Position numbers and translations under genes: made by a program
Part shown: in pieces, positions 34,229-44,571 of the stretch
Layout: each line of letters starts with the position of its first letter
How positions within the stretch are numbered: position 1 is the stretch's first letter
The notes under the pieces: model-generated
The model's database searches: none
What the model saw: the letters and a program-made list of their open reading frames with translations, nothing else
Told to the model about the DNA's origin: nothing
Source: an uncultured beta proteobacterium
GTDB taxonomy: Bacteria; Pseudomonadota; Gammaproteobacteria; Burkholderiales; Burkholderiaceae_C
Length of the DNA: 53,633 nucleotides
Assembly (NCBI GenBank): GCA_903914175.1
Contig: CAIWNX010000230.1
Coordinates: 1 to 53,633, forward strand
Reading direction: 5' to 3'

Positions 34229-34663
34229 TTAGTCGTCATTGCTGGCTTTGCCTTTGCCGGCTTTGGCAGCGGACTTGCTGATGCTCTTGGCGAGCAGGGC
34301 GCGCGCCTCGCGCTGGTGTTCCTTGAGTTCGTCCAGATTGGCCTGCAGGTCGGTCATCTGCGCTTCGAGTTGCGTCTGGTGCTCGGCAATCACGGCCAGG
34401 AACTTGCGCAACTGCGGCCCGGTATCGCGCGGGCTGTCGTACATGTCGATGATTTCCTTGGCCTCGGTCAGGCTCAAGCCCAGGCGCTTGGCGCGCAGTG
34501 TGAGTTTGAGTCGCGTGCGGTCGCGCCCGCTGTAGACGCGGCTGCGCCCGCCCGGCCCCGAGCGCTCGGGTTGCAGCAGGCCCATGTCTTCGTAGAAGCG
34601 CATGGCCCGCGTGGTCAGGTCAAATTCCCTGGCCAGGTCGCTGATGCTGTAAGTGATTGCCAT
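34229..34663 (-). CDS. liuR: MerR-family regulator of leucine catabolism
   Basis: A 144-residue MerR-type protein: winged helix at the start (YSISDLAREFDLTTRAMRFYE, MGLLQPERSGPGGRSRVYSG), then a coiled coil (about 85-125) and a Lys/Ala tail. The pairing with isovaleryl-CoA dehydrogenase on the same strand points to LiuR. I use the ATG that starts MAITYS; 19 more codons upstream would run into the operator region. The palindrome at 34726-34741 is its likely target and would give self-control as well as control of liuA. Confidence 0.9.
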   Translation of the reverse strand: MAITYSISDLAREFDLTTRAMRFYEDMGLLQPERSGPGGRSRVYSGRDRTRLKLTLRAKRLGLSLTEAKEIIDMYDSPRDTGPQLRKFLAVIAEHQTQLEAQMTDLQANLDELKEHQREARALLAKSISKSAAKAGKGKASNDD

Positions 34664-34725
34664 AGTTGGTGTCCGACAAAGGTGACTGCACAAGCAGGTT
34701 GGTCCCCCTACAATGTCCAATCTGA

Positions 34726-34741
34726 TTGACGTTTACGTCAA
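34726..34741. promoter_or_regulatory. LiuR operator palindrome
   Basis: TTGACGTTTACGTCAA is two perfect 7-base arms around TT, followed by a half-site CGTCAA. It lies between divergent liuR and the MBL-fold gene. ACGT...ACGT palindromes of this kind are the known LiuR-type sites in proteobacteria. Confidence 0.8.
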
Positions 34742-34771
34742 CGTCAATTATGTCGCAAATCTGGAGCGCCC

Positions 34772-35845
34772 TTGAAACAAGCCGTCAACCAACTTGAATT
34801 GCAGCTGCACTACCCGCTGGGCGATACCTTGCCAGCACCCGGGACGGCGCTGGAGGTAGCCCCTGGCGTGAAGTGGATCCGCATGAGTCTGCCGTTTGCG
34901 CTTAACCACATCAACCTGTGGCTGCTGCGCGACGAGATCGACGGCCAAGCCGGCTGGAGCGTGGTGGACTGCTGCATCAGCAGCGACGGCGCCAAAGCGC
35001 AGTGGGAACAGATTTTCACCACCGAGCTTGAAGGCCTGCCCGTGCTGCGCGTGATCGTGACCCACATGCACCCGGACCACATTGGTCTGGCTTACTGGTT
35101 ATGCCAGCGCTGGAATGTTGCGCTGTGGATCAGCGCTACCGACTACTCCATCGCCCGCATTGGCAGCAAGGGCGAGACCGGTTTTGGTGGTGACGCGGCG
35201 GCGGCTTTCTTTGCCATGAACGGTCTGAACGACCCGGCCTCGGTCGAGAAGATCAGGGGCCGCGCCGACTATTACCGCACCCTGGTGCCCGACGTGCCGC
35301 CGCACTACCGGCGCATGATGGACGGCAATGTGCTGACCATTGGCGCTCGCCACTGGCGTTGCATCAGCGGCCACGGTCACGCACCCGAACACATCTCGCT
35401 CTACTGCGAAGAACTGGCTGTTTTGATCGGCGGCGACATGATGCTGCCGCGCATCTCGACCAATGTCAGCGTCTACGAGCAGGAGCCCGAGTCCAATCCG
35501 CTGAAATTATTTCTCGACTCCATCGACAAGTTCCGCGCGCTCGACGAACGCACATTGACCCTTCCGGCACACGGCAAGCCTTTTACCGGCCTGCACAAAC
35601 GCATCGAGCAGTTGCACCAGCATCACCGCGAGCGCCTGGCCGAGGTGATGCAGGCCTGCCAGGGCGAGCCGCGCAGCGCCGCTGACATGATCCCGGTGCT
35701 GTTCACGCGCACGCTCGACCTGCACCAGACCACGTTCGCCATGGGCGAATCGATCGCCCATCTGCACCTGCTGTGGTTTTCCGGCCAGCTGCGCCGCACG
35801 CGCGACGCAGCGGGTGTTTACCAGTTTGCGGCCAATCAGAAGTGA
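34772..35845 (+). CDS. MBL-fold metallohydrolase
   Basis: A 357-residue metallo-beta-lactamase-fold enzyme with the metal motif THMHPDH (97-103) and a later histidine in CISGHGHAPEH. It resembles glyoxalase-II-like hydrolases linked to acyl-CoA catabolism genes; the true substrate is unknown. The frame opens at a TTG with GGAG in front; no better in-frame ATG exists near. It is divergent from liuR and so may share its operator. Its last 10 bases overlap the convergent porin gene. Confidence 0.85.
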   Translation: MKQAVNQLELQLHYPLGDTLPAPGTALEVAPGVKWIRMSLPFALNHINLWLLRDEIDGQAGWSVVDCCISSDGAKAQWEQIFTTELEGLPVLRVIVTHMHPDHIGLAYWLCQRWNVALWISATDYSIARIGSKGETGFGGDAAAAFFAMNGLNDPASVEKIRGRADYYRTLVPDVPPHYRRMMDGNVLTIGARHWRCISGHGHAPEHISLYCEELAVLIGGDMMLPRISTNVSVYEQEPESNPLKLFLDSIDKFRALDERTLTLPAHGKPFTGLHKRIEQLHQHHRERLAEVMQACQGEPRSAADMIPVLFTRTLDLHQTTFAMGESIAHLHLLWFSGQLRRTRDAAGVYQFAANQK

Positions 35846-36702
35846 TATTCAGCGCGGAACATCGGCGTCTTGGCATAAGCGCCTTTGCCAGCCGCACCAC
35901 CGCTGTCGTTGCCAAACTTGTTCTTCCAGTACTGGTATTCCAGACCGACCTTGAAGGTGTTCTTGCCGGCACCGATCAATGAGCCCAGGTCGTACATGAC
36001 TTGCATGTCGATATTGGTCTCGGCTGCGCTATCGAAACCGCTCTCATTCTTGCCCTTGGCAGCGATGAAGTTGGCAAAGCCTTCGAATGACAGCGGCAAC
36101 TCGCCAACGCTGAATGGAATGGCCCAGGCCAGGCCCAGCATCGGATGCACGTCGTAGCTGTAACGCGGCGTCGAGATTTTGCTGAACGTGCTGTAGGGCG
36201 CATTGCTTTCCCACAGGGCCAGCAGGCTCACATTGAGGAAACCGGGCACATCGAGCATCAAAGTCGGGCCGGCCACCAGCATGCGCTTCTTGGAGTTGTA
36301 GCCGGCGTCGGTCTTGGTGTTGAAGTCAAAACCTGCCGTCAAGCCAACGCCGCGCACGACGCCATACTTGAACGAGGTACCGCTGACCTTTTCCAGATCC
36401 AGGGTGTGGCGGTACACCACATAAACTTCCTGAGCACCATTGGTCGAGCCCGCGCCGGCCGGGTCCTTGTCGTCCGAAACCAGCAAATCAGCATTGAAGA
36501 AGTTCGAGCCGTACTTGTAGCCACTCGCATGATTCAGGTTAAAGATATTCTTGCTGATGGCGTTCGTATTGAAGGGCTCGGCATAGTCCGAACCGGTCCG
36601 GTAGCCGATCGACGTGTCGCTCCAGATGGCGGCCTGGGCCGAAATACCGGTCGCGGCGAGGGCGACGAACATACCAGCGTATTTGATCATTTGAGAGGTC
36701 AT
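35836..36702 (-). CDS. Tsx/OmpK-like outer-membrane channel
   Basis: A 288-residue outer-membrane protein: signal peptide to AQA (about 24), then IWSDTSIGYRTGSDYAEPFN, GYKYGSNFFNADLLVSDDKD and a row of amphipathic strands ending in FRAEYHF, with the terminal phenylalanine needed for barrel insertion. This matches the nucleoside-specific channel (Tsx) family. Substrate not provable here. AGGA precedes the ATG. An inverted repeat lies just upstream. Confidence 0.8.
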   Translation of the reverse strand: MTSQMIKYAGMFVALAATGISAQAAIWSDTSIGYRTGSDYAEPFNTNAISKNIFNLNHASGYKYGSNFFNADLLVSDDKDPAGAGSTNGAQEVYVVYRHTLDLEKVSGTSFKYGVVRGVGLTAGFDFNTKTDAGYNSKKRMLVAGPTLMLDVPGFLNVSLLALWESNAPYSTFSKISTPRYSYDVHPMLGLAWAIPFSVGELPLSFEGFANFIAAKGKNESGFDSAAETNIDMQVMYDLGSLIGAGKNTFKVGLEYQYWKNKFGNDSGGAAGKGAYAKTPMFRAEYHF

Positions 36703-36724
36703 AGAAATTCCTGTGGGTTAATTT

Positions 36725-36741
36725 GGTGCATCAATTGCACC
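36725..36741. promoter_or_regulatory. Inverted repeat ahead of the Tsx-like gene
   Basis: GGTGCA-TCAAT-TGCACC, perfect 6-base arms 22 bases before the porin start codon. The position suits an operator or a leader hairpin. No regulator can be named. Confidence 0.4.
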
Positions 36742-36784
36742 CAGGCAGAGCATAGCAATTAATGCGCCAGTTGCAGGCGCCCCG

Positions 36785-37624
36785 CTAAACCCAGCGCGGC
36801 ACGGCATCGTCCTTGAGTTGGCGGCGCAGCGCGGCGTAGTCGGGCAGCACGCTGCCCACCGTATCCCAGAAACGCGCACTGTGGTCCATCACACGCAAAT
36901 GGCTCAGCTCATGCGCCACCACGTAGTCGATGACGTCCTGCTGCAGATGAATCAAGCGCCAGTTCAATCGGATTGAGCCATCGATGCTGGCGCTGCCCCA
37001 GCGCGTGCCGGCGTTGCTCAGCGTGAGCTTGCGCCACTGCACCTGCAACTGCGGCGCAAAGTGATCGAGCCGCGCGATAAAGACACGGCGCGCCTGGCGC
37101 ATCAGCCAGGCCTGTACGGCGTCGCGGATCTGCTCCGGCGTGGCACCATGCGCCAGCGCCAGTTGCAACACCGGCTCAGGCGCATCGGCCAGGAGTTGGG
37201 CACCGACCGCACCAAAAGCGTGGCGTGGATCAAGTTCCAAGCGCACCGGCCGCCCCAGAAAGGGCACGGTCGTGCCGTCGCGCCACTCGATGCGCTGCGG
37301 CAGCAGGCGTTCATGGCGCTCACGCGTCTCGCCGAGTTTGCGCAAAATCCAGGCTGACTTTTCCTGCAAGGCGCTCTCGACCTCGCGCAAGGCCACCCAC
37401 TGCGGCGCGCGCACCGCCAGCCCTTCCGGGCCCACAACAAAACCGATGCTGCGCCGCTTGCCGCGCTTGAATTCATAGGCCACCGGTGTGCCACACAAAC
37501 GCGTCTCGCGGTTGGCGCGCGGATGGCGAAATAGCGCGTGCGCGTCCGTTGGCACGGGCAACGGCGCCTCGGGAACCGGTGCCGATTCAAACAGGTCCAG
37601 CGTGAAGCGCAGCAGGGGGTGCAT
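36785..37624 (-). CDS. YgjP/DUF45-type zinc metallopeptidase
   Basis: A 279-residue soluble protein. The C-terminal half has YVVAHELSHLRVMDHSARFW: the HExxH zinc site with the third ligand in DHS, and the preceding RWGSASIDGSIRLNWRL, both standard for the YgjP (M48-like) family. First gene after the acyltransferase in the downstream order of the gly operon. Biological substrate unknown. Confidence 0.88.
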   Translation of the reverse strand: MHPLLRFTLDLFESAPVPEAPLPVPTDAHALFRHPRANRETRLCGTPVAYEFKRGKRRSIGFVVGPEGLAVRAPQWVALREVESALQEKSAWILRKLGETRERHERLLPQRIEWRDGTTVPFLGRPVRLELDPRHAFGAVGAQLLADAPEPVLQLALAHGATPEQIRDAVQAWLMRQARRVFIARLDHFAPQLQVQWRKLTLSNAGTRWGSASIDGSIRLNWRLIHLQQDVIDYVVAHELSHLRVMDHSARFWDTVGSVLPDYAALRRQLKDDAVPRWV

Positions 37625-37635
37625 GCGGCCAGTTC

Positions 37636-38370
37636 TCAGCGATAGGCTTCGGGATCAATACGGCGCATCTCGGCCTCAATCCAGCGCTCAACCTCGCGCA
37701 TCAGCTCCTTGGGCTCGCGCCCGACGCTGGCGATCGGCTTGCCAATCGAGACCTGCACCACGCCGGGATACTTGATGAAGCCCTGGCGCGGCCAGCACTG
37801 GCCCGAGGACACGGCAATCGGCACCACCGGCACGCCGCACTCCACCGCAAGCCGGGTACCGGCCGTCTGGTAGGTTCCCGCCTCACCACGGTCGATGCGC
37901 GTGCCCTCGGGGAACATGATGACCCAGGTGCCCTGCGCCAGCAGCGCCTTGCCCTGCGTCACCACCTGTTTGAGTGCCTGGGCCCGCGTCGAGCGGTCGA
38001 TATGGATCATGTCGAGCCGCGCCATCGACCAGCCGAAGAAGGGAATGCGCAGCAACTCGCGCTTGAAGACAAAAGCCAGCGGGTGTGGCATTAGCGTCGG
38101 CAGCAGTATGGTTTCGAGCGTCGACTGGTGCTTGGAGAGCAGGATCGCTGCGCCGCTGGCGCCCTGCGGCAGATTCTCCAGCCCGCTGACCTTGACCTGC
38201 ACGCCCAGGATCACGCGCGTGCCCCAGACCACCAGCCGGAACCAGCCTACGGCAAACCACCACAGCGGCGTGCGCTTCACCCACAACGAGACAATGACCA
38301 GTGTCAGCCCCCAGGGGATGACCGTGATCACCAGCCACCCCATGTGCAGCAGTGAGCGCAGCAAAAGCAT
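37636..38370 (-). CDS. plsC: 1-acyl-glycerol-3-phosphate acyltransferase
   Basis: A 244-residue membrane-bound enzyme that adds the second acyl chain to make phosphatidic acid. N-terminal membrane segments are followed by SKHQSTLETILLP (the HxxxxD/E box, here with Glu) and IMFPEGTRIDRG. It starts in a one-base TGATG overlap with gmhB, so the two are made together. Confidence 0.9.
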   Translation of the reverse strand: MLLLRSLLHMGWLVITVIPWGLTLVIVSLWVKRTPLWWFAVGWFRLVVWGTRVILGVQVKVSGLENLPQGASGAAILLSKHQSTLETILLPTLMPHPLAFVFKRELLRIPFFGWSMARLDMIHIDRSTRAQALKQVVTQGKALLAQGTWVIMFPEGTRIDRGEAGTYQTAGTRLAVECGVPVVPIAVSSGQCWPRQGFIKYPGVVQVSIGKPIASVGREPKELMREVERWIEAEMRRIDPEAYR

Positions 38371-38939
38371 CAGACGCGCGCAGCTTCGTGCGTCAACAAA
38401 AACTCGGCAAACGCGGCCAGGTCGGCGTGAACCCGCGTCGCCTTCGGAAACGAATCGGGCAGCTCACGCCCACGGTAGGTCTCACCCTTGCCGGTGAGCA
38501 CCAGATGCGGCTGGCAGCCAACAGCCACGGCGGCCAGCACGTCGCGCGCCGAGTCGCCCACCATGTGCACATCGCGCAATTCAACGGCGTAGCGCTCGCT
38601 AATCTGCTCCAGCAGACCCGGCTCGGGCTTGCGGCAGTGGCATGCATCGTCTGAGGTGTGCGGGCAATAGAAGACGGCGTCGATGCGGCCACCGACTGCA
38701 GCCAGCAGCGCATGCATTTTGGTGTGCATGGCGTTGAGCGTGGAGACGTCGAACAAGCCGCGCCCCAGACCCGACTGATTCGAGGCGACCACCACGTGCC
38801 AGCCAGCGTGATTCAGTCGCGCAATAGCCTCCAGCGCACCCGGCAGGGGCTGCCATTCCTCGGGCGATTTGACGTACTCGGCGCTGTCCTGGTTGATGGT
38901 GCCGTCGCGGTCCAGAACGACCAGTTTGATGCCTGACAT
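38370..38939 (-). CDS. gmhB: Heptose-1,7-bisphosphate 7-phosphatase
   Basis: A 189-residue HAD phosphatase of the ADP-heptose pathway for the LPS inner core. Shows VVLDRDGTIN (nucleophile and acid aspartates), ASNQSGLGRG, the zinc loop CPHTSDDACHCRKP and MVGDSARDVLAA. It begins one base after the glyS stop, in a conserved Burkholderiales order with plsC. Confidence 0.94.
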   Translation of the reverse strand: MSGIKLVVLDRDGTINQDSAEYVKSPEEWQPLPGALEAIARLNHAGWHVVVASNQSGLGRGLFDVSTLNAMHTKMHALLAAVGGRIDAVFYCPHTSDDACHCRKPEPGLLEQISERYAVELRDVHMVGDSARDVLAAVAVGCQPHLVLTGKGETYRGRELPDSFPKATRVHADLAAFAEFLLTHEAARV

Positions 38940-38940
38940 C

Positions 38941-41091
38941 TCAGGCCACCAGTCTGGAGAGATCGGCCACGCGGTTCATGGCCAGGTGCAGACTCTTGAG
39001 CAGGCCCTGGCGATTCAGACGCAGGTCCGGTTCCTCGGCGTTAACCATGACGGCATCAAAGAAGTCGTCCACCGGCAAGCGTAGGGCGGCCAGGGTTTTC
39101 AGCGATGCGGTGTAGTCACCGGCCTCAAACTGGGTCTGCGCCTGCGGCGCGAGTTGTTGCATAGCAGCATACAGCGCAATCTCGGCCGGCTCGCGCAGCA
39201 GCAGTTCGCTGACATGGGCGTCGACCTCGGGCGCTTTCTTCAGGATATTGCTGATGCGCTTGTTGGCTGCTGCCAGTGCCGGCGCTTCCGGCAGAGCAGC
39301 GAAGACGCGCACCGCCGCCAGACGTTTGGGCACATCGCCCAGGCGTTGCGGGCGCAGCCCGAGCACGGCGTCGACTTCGGCCGCGCTGTAGCCCTGCTCG
39401 CGCAGACTGCCTGCCAGGCGTTCGAAGATGAACTCGGCCAAGGCCGCGCTGGCGTCCACGATGCTGTCGCCAAAGACTGGCACGGCGCTGGCAATCAGCG
39501 CGTCGAGGCCCAGGGGCAAATCTTTTTCGATCAGCATGCGCAACACACCGAGCGCATGGCGGCGCAGCGCAAAAGGATCCTTGTCGCCGGTGGGCAGGTT
39601 GCCGATGCCGAACATGCCGACCAGCGTTTCAAGTTTGTCGGCCAGCGCAACCACCACACCGACCGCATTGCGCGGCAATTCATCGCCGGCAAAACGCGGC
39701 TTGTAGTGGTCTTCGATCGCCAATGCCACGTCCTCACCCAGACCATCGTGGCGCGCGTAGTAGCCGCCCATGATGCCCTGCAGTTCCGGAAACTCGCCGA
39801 CCATATCGGTCAACAAATCAGTCTTGGCCAGTTGCGCTGCGCTATCGACGGCGGCGCCCAGCGCCGGGTCGCCCAACTGCGCGCTGATGGCGCCCGCGAG
39901 TGCGCGCACGCGCTGCATGCGCTCGCCTTGCGTGCCGAGCTTGTTGTGGTAAACCACTTTGTCCAGGCCCGCCACGCGCGAGGCCAGTGTCTTCTTGCGG
40001 TCCTGGTCGAAAAAGAACTTGGCATCGGCCAGCCGCGGGCGCACCACGCGCTCGTTGCCGCCAATGACGGCGCTGGCGTCGGCTGGGCTGATGTTGCTGA
40101 CCACCAGAAATTTGTTGCTCAGGCGCTGGTCGGCGCCCAGCAGCGGGAAGTATTTCTGGTTCGCCTTCATGGTCAGGATCAGACATTCCTGCGGCACATC
40201 GAGAAAAGCCGGCTCAAAGGCGCAGACCAGCACATTCGGGCGCTCGACCAAACCGGTTACCTCGTCGAGCAGGGCCTCGTCCTCAATCGGGTGCAGCGCG
40301 GCATCTCCCGCAGCACCGGCGACAGCGGCTGCAGCGGCAAGCTGGCGCACAATCTCGGCGCGGCGCTCGGCGAAGCTGGCGATCACGGCACCGTCTTCGC
40401 GCAGCGTATCGGCGTAGCTGTCGGCGTCCATGATCAGCACCGGAAAAACCTGGGCTTCAAAACGGTGCCCTTGGGTGTGCTTGCCGGCTTTGAGCCCGAG
40501 CACGCCGACCGGCACTACCGTGCTGCCGTGCAGCGCGATCAGGCCATGCGCCGGGCGCACAAACTGCACACTGCTCCAGCCCGGCAGCTCGCAGTCGGTC
40601 TCCAATTGATACGTCATCACCTTTGGAATCGGCAGGCGCGCAAGCGCTTCTTCCAGCGCTTTTTGCAGCCCGGTATCCAGCGTGGCGCCACCAACCAGGC
40701 TGTCATAAAACAGGGCCTCGGCCTTGCCGTCTGGTGCGCGACGCAGGGCAGCGACGGCTTGCGCCGGGTCTGACAGATCAGCACCGAGCGCCTGCAGTTT
40801 TTTCAGCAGCGCCGGCGTTGCCTGACCGGTGGCGTCGAGACCGACGCTCACAGGCATCAGTTTTTGCTGCACCGTCTTGTCGGCCGCCTTGCGCCAGACC
40901 TTGGTGATATGCGCGCCCAAGCGGCGTGGCGTGGCATAAGGCGTCACCACGGACGCTGCATCGGCCAGCCCACGGCTGCGCAATTGCGCTGCGAGTTCGC
41001 TGGCAAAGGCTTCGCCCAGTTTCTTCAGCGCTTTGGGCGGCAGCTCTTCAACAAACAGTTCAACCAGAAGGTTTTGCGTGGTCATGTTCAT
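38941..41091 (-). CDS. glyS: Glycine-tRNA ligase beta subunit
   Basis: A 716-residue subunit of the bacterial two-subunit glycyl-tRNA synthetase. The opening [16 protein letters not shown] and later [16 protein letters not shown] and [17 protein letters not shown] are family landmarks; the end carries the anticodon-binding domain. The ATG lies in an ATGA overlap with glyQ; a second ATG follows two codons on. Full length. Confidence 0.97.
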   Translation of the reverse strand: MNMTTQNLLVELFVEELPPKALKKLGEAFASELAAQLRSRGLADAASVVTPYATPRRLGAHITKVWRKAADKTVQQKLMPVSVGLDATGQATPALLKKLQALGADLSDPAQAVAALRRAPDGKAEALFYDSLVGGATLDTGLQKALEEALARLPIPKVMTYQLETDCELPGWSSVQFVRPAHGLIALHGSTVVPVGVLGLKAGKHTQGHRFEAQVFPVLIMDADSYADTLREDGAVIASFAERRAEIVRQLAAAAAVAGAAGDAALHPIEDEALLDEVTGLVERPNVLVCAFEPAFLDVPQECLILTMKANQKYFPLLGADQRLSNKFLVVSNISPADASAVIGGNERVVRPRLADAKFFFDQDRKKTLASRVAGLDKVVYHNKLGTQGERMQRVRALAGAISAQLGDPALGAAVDSAAQLAKTDLLTDMVGEFPELQGIMGGYYARHDGLGEDVALAIEDHYKPRFAGDELPRNAVGVVVALADKLETLVGMFGIGNLPTGDKDPFALRRHALGVLRMLIEKDLPLGLDALIASAVPVFGDSIVDASAALAEFIFERLAGSLREQGYSAAEVDAVLGLRPQRLGDVPKRLAAVRVFAALPEAPALAAANKRISNILKKAPEVDAHVSELLLREPAEIALYAAMQQLAPQAQTQFEAGDYTASLKTLAALRLPVDDFFDAVMVNAEEPDLRLNRQGLLKSLHLAMNRVADLSRLVA

Positions 41092-41993
41092 GCCGCCTTC
41101 TTCGTGAGTTGTTCCACCCACTCGCGCGGTGCCATCGGGAAGCCGAGTCGCTCGCGGCTCTCGTAGTAGCTTTGCGCCACGGCACGCGCCAGGTTGCGGA
41201 TGCGGCCGATGTAGGCGGCGCGCTCGGTGACGCTGATGGCGCCACGGGCGTCAAGCAGATTGAAGCTGTGCGCGCACTTGAGCACCTGCTCATAGGCCGG
41301 CAGGGCCAGTTGCACTTCGATCAGGTGTTTAGCCTGTTTCTCGTGCGCGGTAAAAGCGGTGAACAAAAAGTCGGCGTCGCTGTGCTCAAAGTTGTAGGCC
41401 GACTGCTCCTTCTCGTTTTGCAGATACACGTCGCCGTAACTCATGCTGTCCGTCCAGGCCAGGTTGTAGACGTTGTCCACACCCTGCAGGTACATCGCCA
41501 GACGCTCCAGGCCGTAAGTGATCTCGCCGGTGATGGGCTTGCAGTCGATGCCGCCGACCTGTTGGAAGTAGGTGAACTGTGTCACCTCCATGCCGTTGAG
41601 CCAGACTTCCCAACCCAGACCCCAGGCACCGAGCGTGGGGTTTTCCCAATCGTCTTCGACAAAGCGGATGTCGTTCTTCTTCAAATCGAAACCCAGTGCT
41701 TCGAGCGAACCCAGATAGAGTTCCAGAATATTGCTCGGCGCGGGTTTGAGCACCACCTGGTACTGGTAGTAGTGCTGCAGGCGATTCGGGTTCTCGCCGT
41801 AGCGGCCGTCCTTTGGCCGGCGGCTCGGCTGCACATAGGCGGCCTTCCAGGGCTCGGGGCCGAGGGCACGCAGAAAGGTTGCCGTGTGTGAGGTGCCAGC
41901 ACCGACCTCCATGTCATAGGGTTGCAGCAAGGCGCAACCCTGGCCGTCCCAGTAGGACTGCAGTTTCAAAATGATTTGCTGGAAAGTCAACAT
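41088..41993 (-). CDS. glyQ: Glycine-tRNA ligase alpha subunit
   Basis: A 301-residue catalytic subunit: [19 protein letters not shown], then [38 protein letters not shown] and the [19 protein letters not shown] end. I use the ATG that gives MLTFQQ; 15 upstream codons do not fit the family. First of the glyQ-glyS-gmhB-plsC run. Confidence 0.97.
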   Translation of the reverse strand: MLTFQQIILKLQSYWDGQGCALLQPYDMEVGAGTSHTATFLRALGPEPWKAAYVQPSRRPKDGRYGENPNRLQHYYQYQVVLKPAPSNILELYLGSLEALGFDLKKNDIRFVEDDWENPTLGAWGLGWEVWLNGMEVTQFTYFQQVGGIDCKPITGEITYGLERLAMYLQGVDNVYNLAWTDSMSYGDVYLQNEKEQSAYNFEHSDADFLFTAFTAHEKQAKHLIEVQLALPAYEQVLKCAHSFNLLDARGAISVTERAAYIGRIRNLARAVAQSYYESRERLGFPMAPREWVEQLTKKAA

Positions 41994-42050
41994 GAATGAT
42001 GGGCTTGGACAGGCCGGGCCTTGTGGGTGGAACAACACGACGCGCGCGCG

Positions 42051-43628
42051 TCAGGCGCTGATTTTACGGGGCTTCAGGCGCAGCGCCAGAGCGAGCAGAC
42101 CCAAAGCCAGCAGCCAGTACGGCCACAGGCCCCAGCGCGCCACCCAAGCGGCATAGGGCGTGATGCCGCTGCGGCCTTCAACCTCGCCCACCAGCACGCC
42201 CCGCGTGTCGCGCGCCAACGCATGGCTGACGCGTGCGCGGTGGTCCACGATGGCGGTGCTGCCGGTGTTGGTTGCCAGCAGAAAAGGACGCTCGAATTCA
42301 AGCGCGCGCATGCGTGCGATCTGCAGGTGCTGGTCCATCGCCTGGCCTTTGCCAAACCAGGCCAGATTGCTGATGTTGACGAAGATGGTGGGAGCCTGCG
42401 TCGGGTCCAGAAAGCGCTGCGCCAGTTCCTCGCCAAACAGGTCTTCGTAGCAGATGTTGGCTGCGAGTCGCTGGCCTTGCCAGACAAACGGCGGCTGGCG
42501 CAACGCGCCGCGGTTGAAGTCACCCAGCGGGATGTTCATCAGTTCCGTGAACCACTTGAATAACGGCGGAATGAATTCGCCAAACGGCACCAGGTGCTGC
42601 TTGTCGTAACGCCAGGGCTGGGCCTGGCCCGGCTGCAGCCCGAGCACCGAGTTGGTATAGCCCTGTTGGTAGTTGCCCAGCGGGATGCCGATCAGCGCCG
42701 CCTGCGTGCCACTTGCAAAGCGCTGCTGCAGCGCCTCCCAATAGCCCGGCGGCAGTTGCTGCGGCAGCAGCGCAATGGCGGTTTCAGGTGCGATCACCAA
42801 TGAGGTGGTGCTGGCCTGCAGCTGCTCGGCGTACCAGCGCAAAGCCAGCGGCACGCCGCTGGCATTCTCAAACTTCTCGTCCTGGGGAATATTGCCCTGC
42901 AACAGTGCGACGCCCAGGCGTCCACTGGAAGCGCCAGACGCTGCGGCGCCTGCCTGATCACGCAGCAGCAGGGACGGCAGCGCCAACAGCAGCACGATCG
43001 TGAGCAGCGCACCAACACGCGCTGGCGCGCTGCGCAGCATGTGGGCCAGTGCCATCGCCAGCGCCGCCGCCAGCGCACCCAAACCATAGACGCCCAGCCA
43101 CGGCGCCAGCGCGGCCAGCGGGCCATCCACGTGGGCATAGCCAGCAGCGCCCCAGCCAAAGCCGGTGAGCCAGGTACCGCGTGCCAGTTCGGCCAACAGC
43201 CACAGTGCCATGAAGACCAGCATCTGCAGCATGCGAGCGCTCGGGGCCAGCCACACAAACAGGCCAGCGGCACCAGCGTAAAACAGAGCCATCAAACCGG
43301 TGAACAGCAGCACCGCCAGCGCCGCCAATGGCGCAGGCAAACCGCCATAGGTGTGCAGTGCGATGAAGGTCCAACCCACGGTTGCGGCAAGCCAGGCGCT
43401 GGCGAACAGCCAGCCCAGCAGCGCGCCACGACGCCAGTCAGTGGTGTTGAGCAGCAAAGCGGCCAGCACACTCAAAGCCAGCCATTGCAGCCACCAGATC
43501 GGTTGGCCCTGCTGCACACCCATCAAAGGAATTGAAAAATCAAAAGACCAGGCCAGGCTGGCCGCTTGGGCGCCGCCCGCAAGCAGCGCCAACGCAAACC
43601 GCGGAGCTATCGCCTCAAACGGCTTCAT
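42051..43628 (-). CDS. lnt: Apolipoprotein N-acyltransferase
   Basis: A 525-residue inner-membrane enzyme that adds the third acyl chain to lipoproteins. About eight membrane segments frame a nitrilase domain with the triad Glu in LVIAPETAIALLP, Lys in YDKQHLVPFGEFIP and Cys in NICYEDLFGEE. It overlaps the end of corC by 14 bases, the usual pairing in proteobacteria. Confidence 0.95.
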   Translation of the reverse strand: MKPFEAIAPRFALALLAGGAQAASLAWSFDFSIPLMGVQQGQPIWWLQWLALSVLAALLLNTTDWRRGALLGWLFASAWLAATVGWTFIALHTYGGLPAPLAALAVLLFTGLMALFYAGAAGLFVWLAPSARMLQMLVFMALWLLAELARGTWLTGFGWGAAGYAHVDGPLAALAPWLGVYGLGALAAALAMALAHMLRSAPARVGALLTIVLLLALPSLLLRDQAGAAASGASSGRLGVALLQGNIPQDEKFENASGVPLALRWYAEQLQASTTSLVIAPETAIALLPQQLPPGYWEALQQRFASGTQAALIGIPLGNYQQGYTNSVLGLQPGQAQPWRYDKQHLVPFGEFIPPLFKWFTELMNIPLGDFNRGALRQPPFVWQGQRLAANICYEDLFGEELAQRFLDPTQAPTIFVNISNLAWFGKGQAMDQHLQIARMRALEFERPFLLATNTGSTAIVDHRARVSHALARDTRGVLVGEVEGRSGITPYAAWVARWGLWPYWLLALGLLALALRLKPRKISA

Positions 43629-44484
43629 CCGGAAGCGGTGAAACCTTGAACCATTTCACGGCACCGCCCTTGGTGTGCATGACGACGAAATTGAGTCCGG
43701 CCAGGCGGAAACGTTCACCGCGCTTGGGTACATGACCCATCTCATGCGCAATCAGGCCACCGATGGTGTCAAACGCGTCATCCGGGTCGCTGCCAACCAG
43801 TTTGACACCGAAGGCGTCCTGAACGCGCTCAATGGTGGTATCGCCGCTGACACGGTAAGTGCGATCGGCCAGCCCGAAAATGTCGCCCTCGTCCTCGGCG
43901 ATATCGAATTCATCCTCAATTTCGCCGACGATCTGTTCGAGCACATCCTCGATGGTGATCAACCCTGCAACCCGGCCAAACTCGTCGATCACGATCGCCT
44001 GGTGGTTGCGGTTGCCCTGGAACTCGCGCAGCAAGTCGTTGAGCCCTTTGGTCTCGGGCACGAAAACCGGCGGGCGCAGCAGGGCACGGATATTGAGTTC
44101 GGGCGCACGCTGCAGCTTGAGCAAATCCTTGGCCAGCAGGATGCCAATGATGTTCTCACGCTCGCCCTGGTACACCGGAAAACGCGAGTGCCCGGCGTCG
44201 ATAACGCCGTGCAGCAGCACATCGTAGGGTTCGTCGATGTTGACCAGGTCCATGCGCGTGGCCGGCACCATCACGTCGCCGGCCGTCATGTCGGCCATGC
44301 GGATCACGCCTTCGAGCATGGCGCGCGACTCGGCGCCGATGATGTTGTTCTCCTGCGCCTCGGCCAGGGTTTCGATCAATTCGTCCGCAGAGTCGGGCCC
44401 CGGGTGAATGAACTCGGCGATTTTCTGCAGAAAGGTACGCTTGTCTTCGCGGTCGGGATGGCGCGCGGGGTGAGGGTCTGACAC
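43615..44484 (-). CDS. corC: CorC/HlyC-family CBS-domain protein
   Basis: A 289-residue soluble CorC-type protein: two CBS domains (VMVPATRMDLVNID, YQGERENIIGILLAKDLL, FQGNRNHQAIVIDEFGRVAGLITIEDVLEQIVGEIEDEFD) and the C-terminal CorC_HlyC domain (YRVSGDTTIERVQDAF). Associated with magnesium/cobalt efflux in other bacteria. Starts at GTG. Ahead of lnt in one transcript. Confidence 0.93.
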   Translation of the reverse strand: MSDPHPARHPDREDKRTFLQKIAEFIHPGPDSADELIETLAEAQENNIIGAESRAMLEGVIRMADMTAGDVMVPATRMDLVNIDEPYDVLLHGVIDAGHSRFPVYQGERENIIGILLAKDLLKLQRAPELNIRALLRPPVFVPETKGLNDLLREFQGNRNHQAIVIDEFGRVAGLITIEDVLEQIVGEIEDEFDIAEDEGDIFGLADRTYRVSGDTTIERVQDAFGVKLVGSDPDDAFDTIGGLIAHEMGHVPKRGERFRLAGLNFVVMHTKGGAVKWFKVSPLPDEAV

Positions 44485-44571
44485 AGCCAGATTAGCAGGA
44501 CATGCGGTTGTTTGGGACCCTCAAGGATAGCGGATTGCAGCCGGCTGCCATTTGTGGACGGCACGACGGCC

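Noticed and set aside
39154-40773. 539-codon plus-strand frame opposite glyS
   Set aside because: Antisense shadow; no motif, no ribosome site of note.
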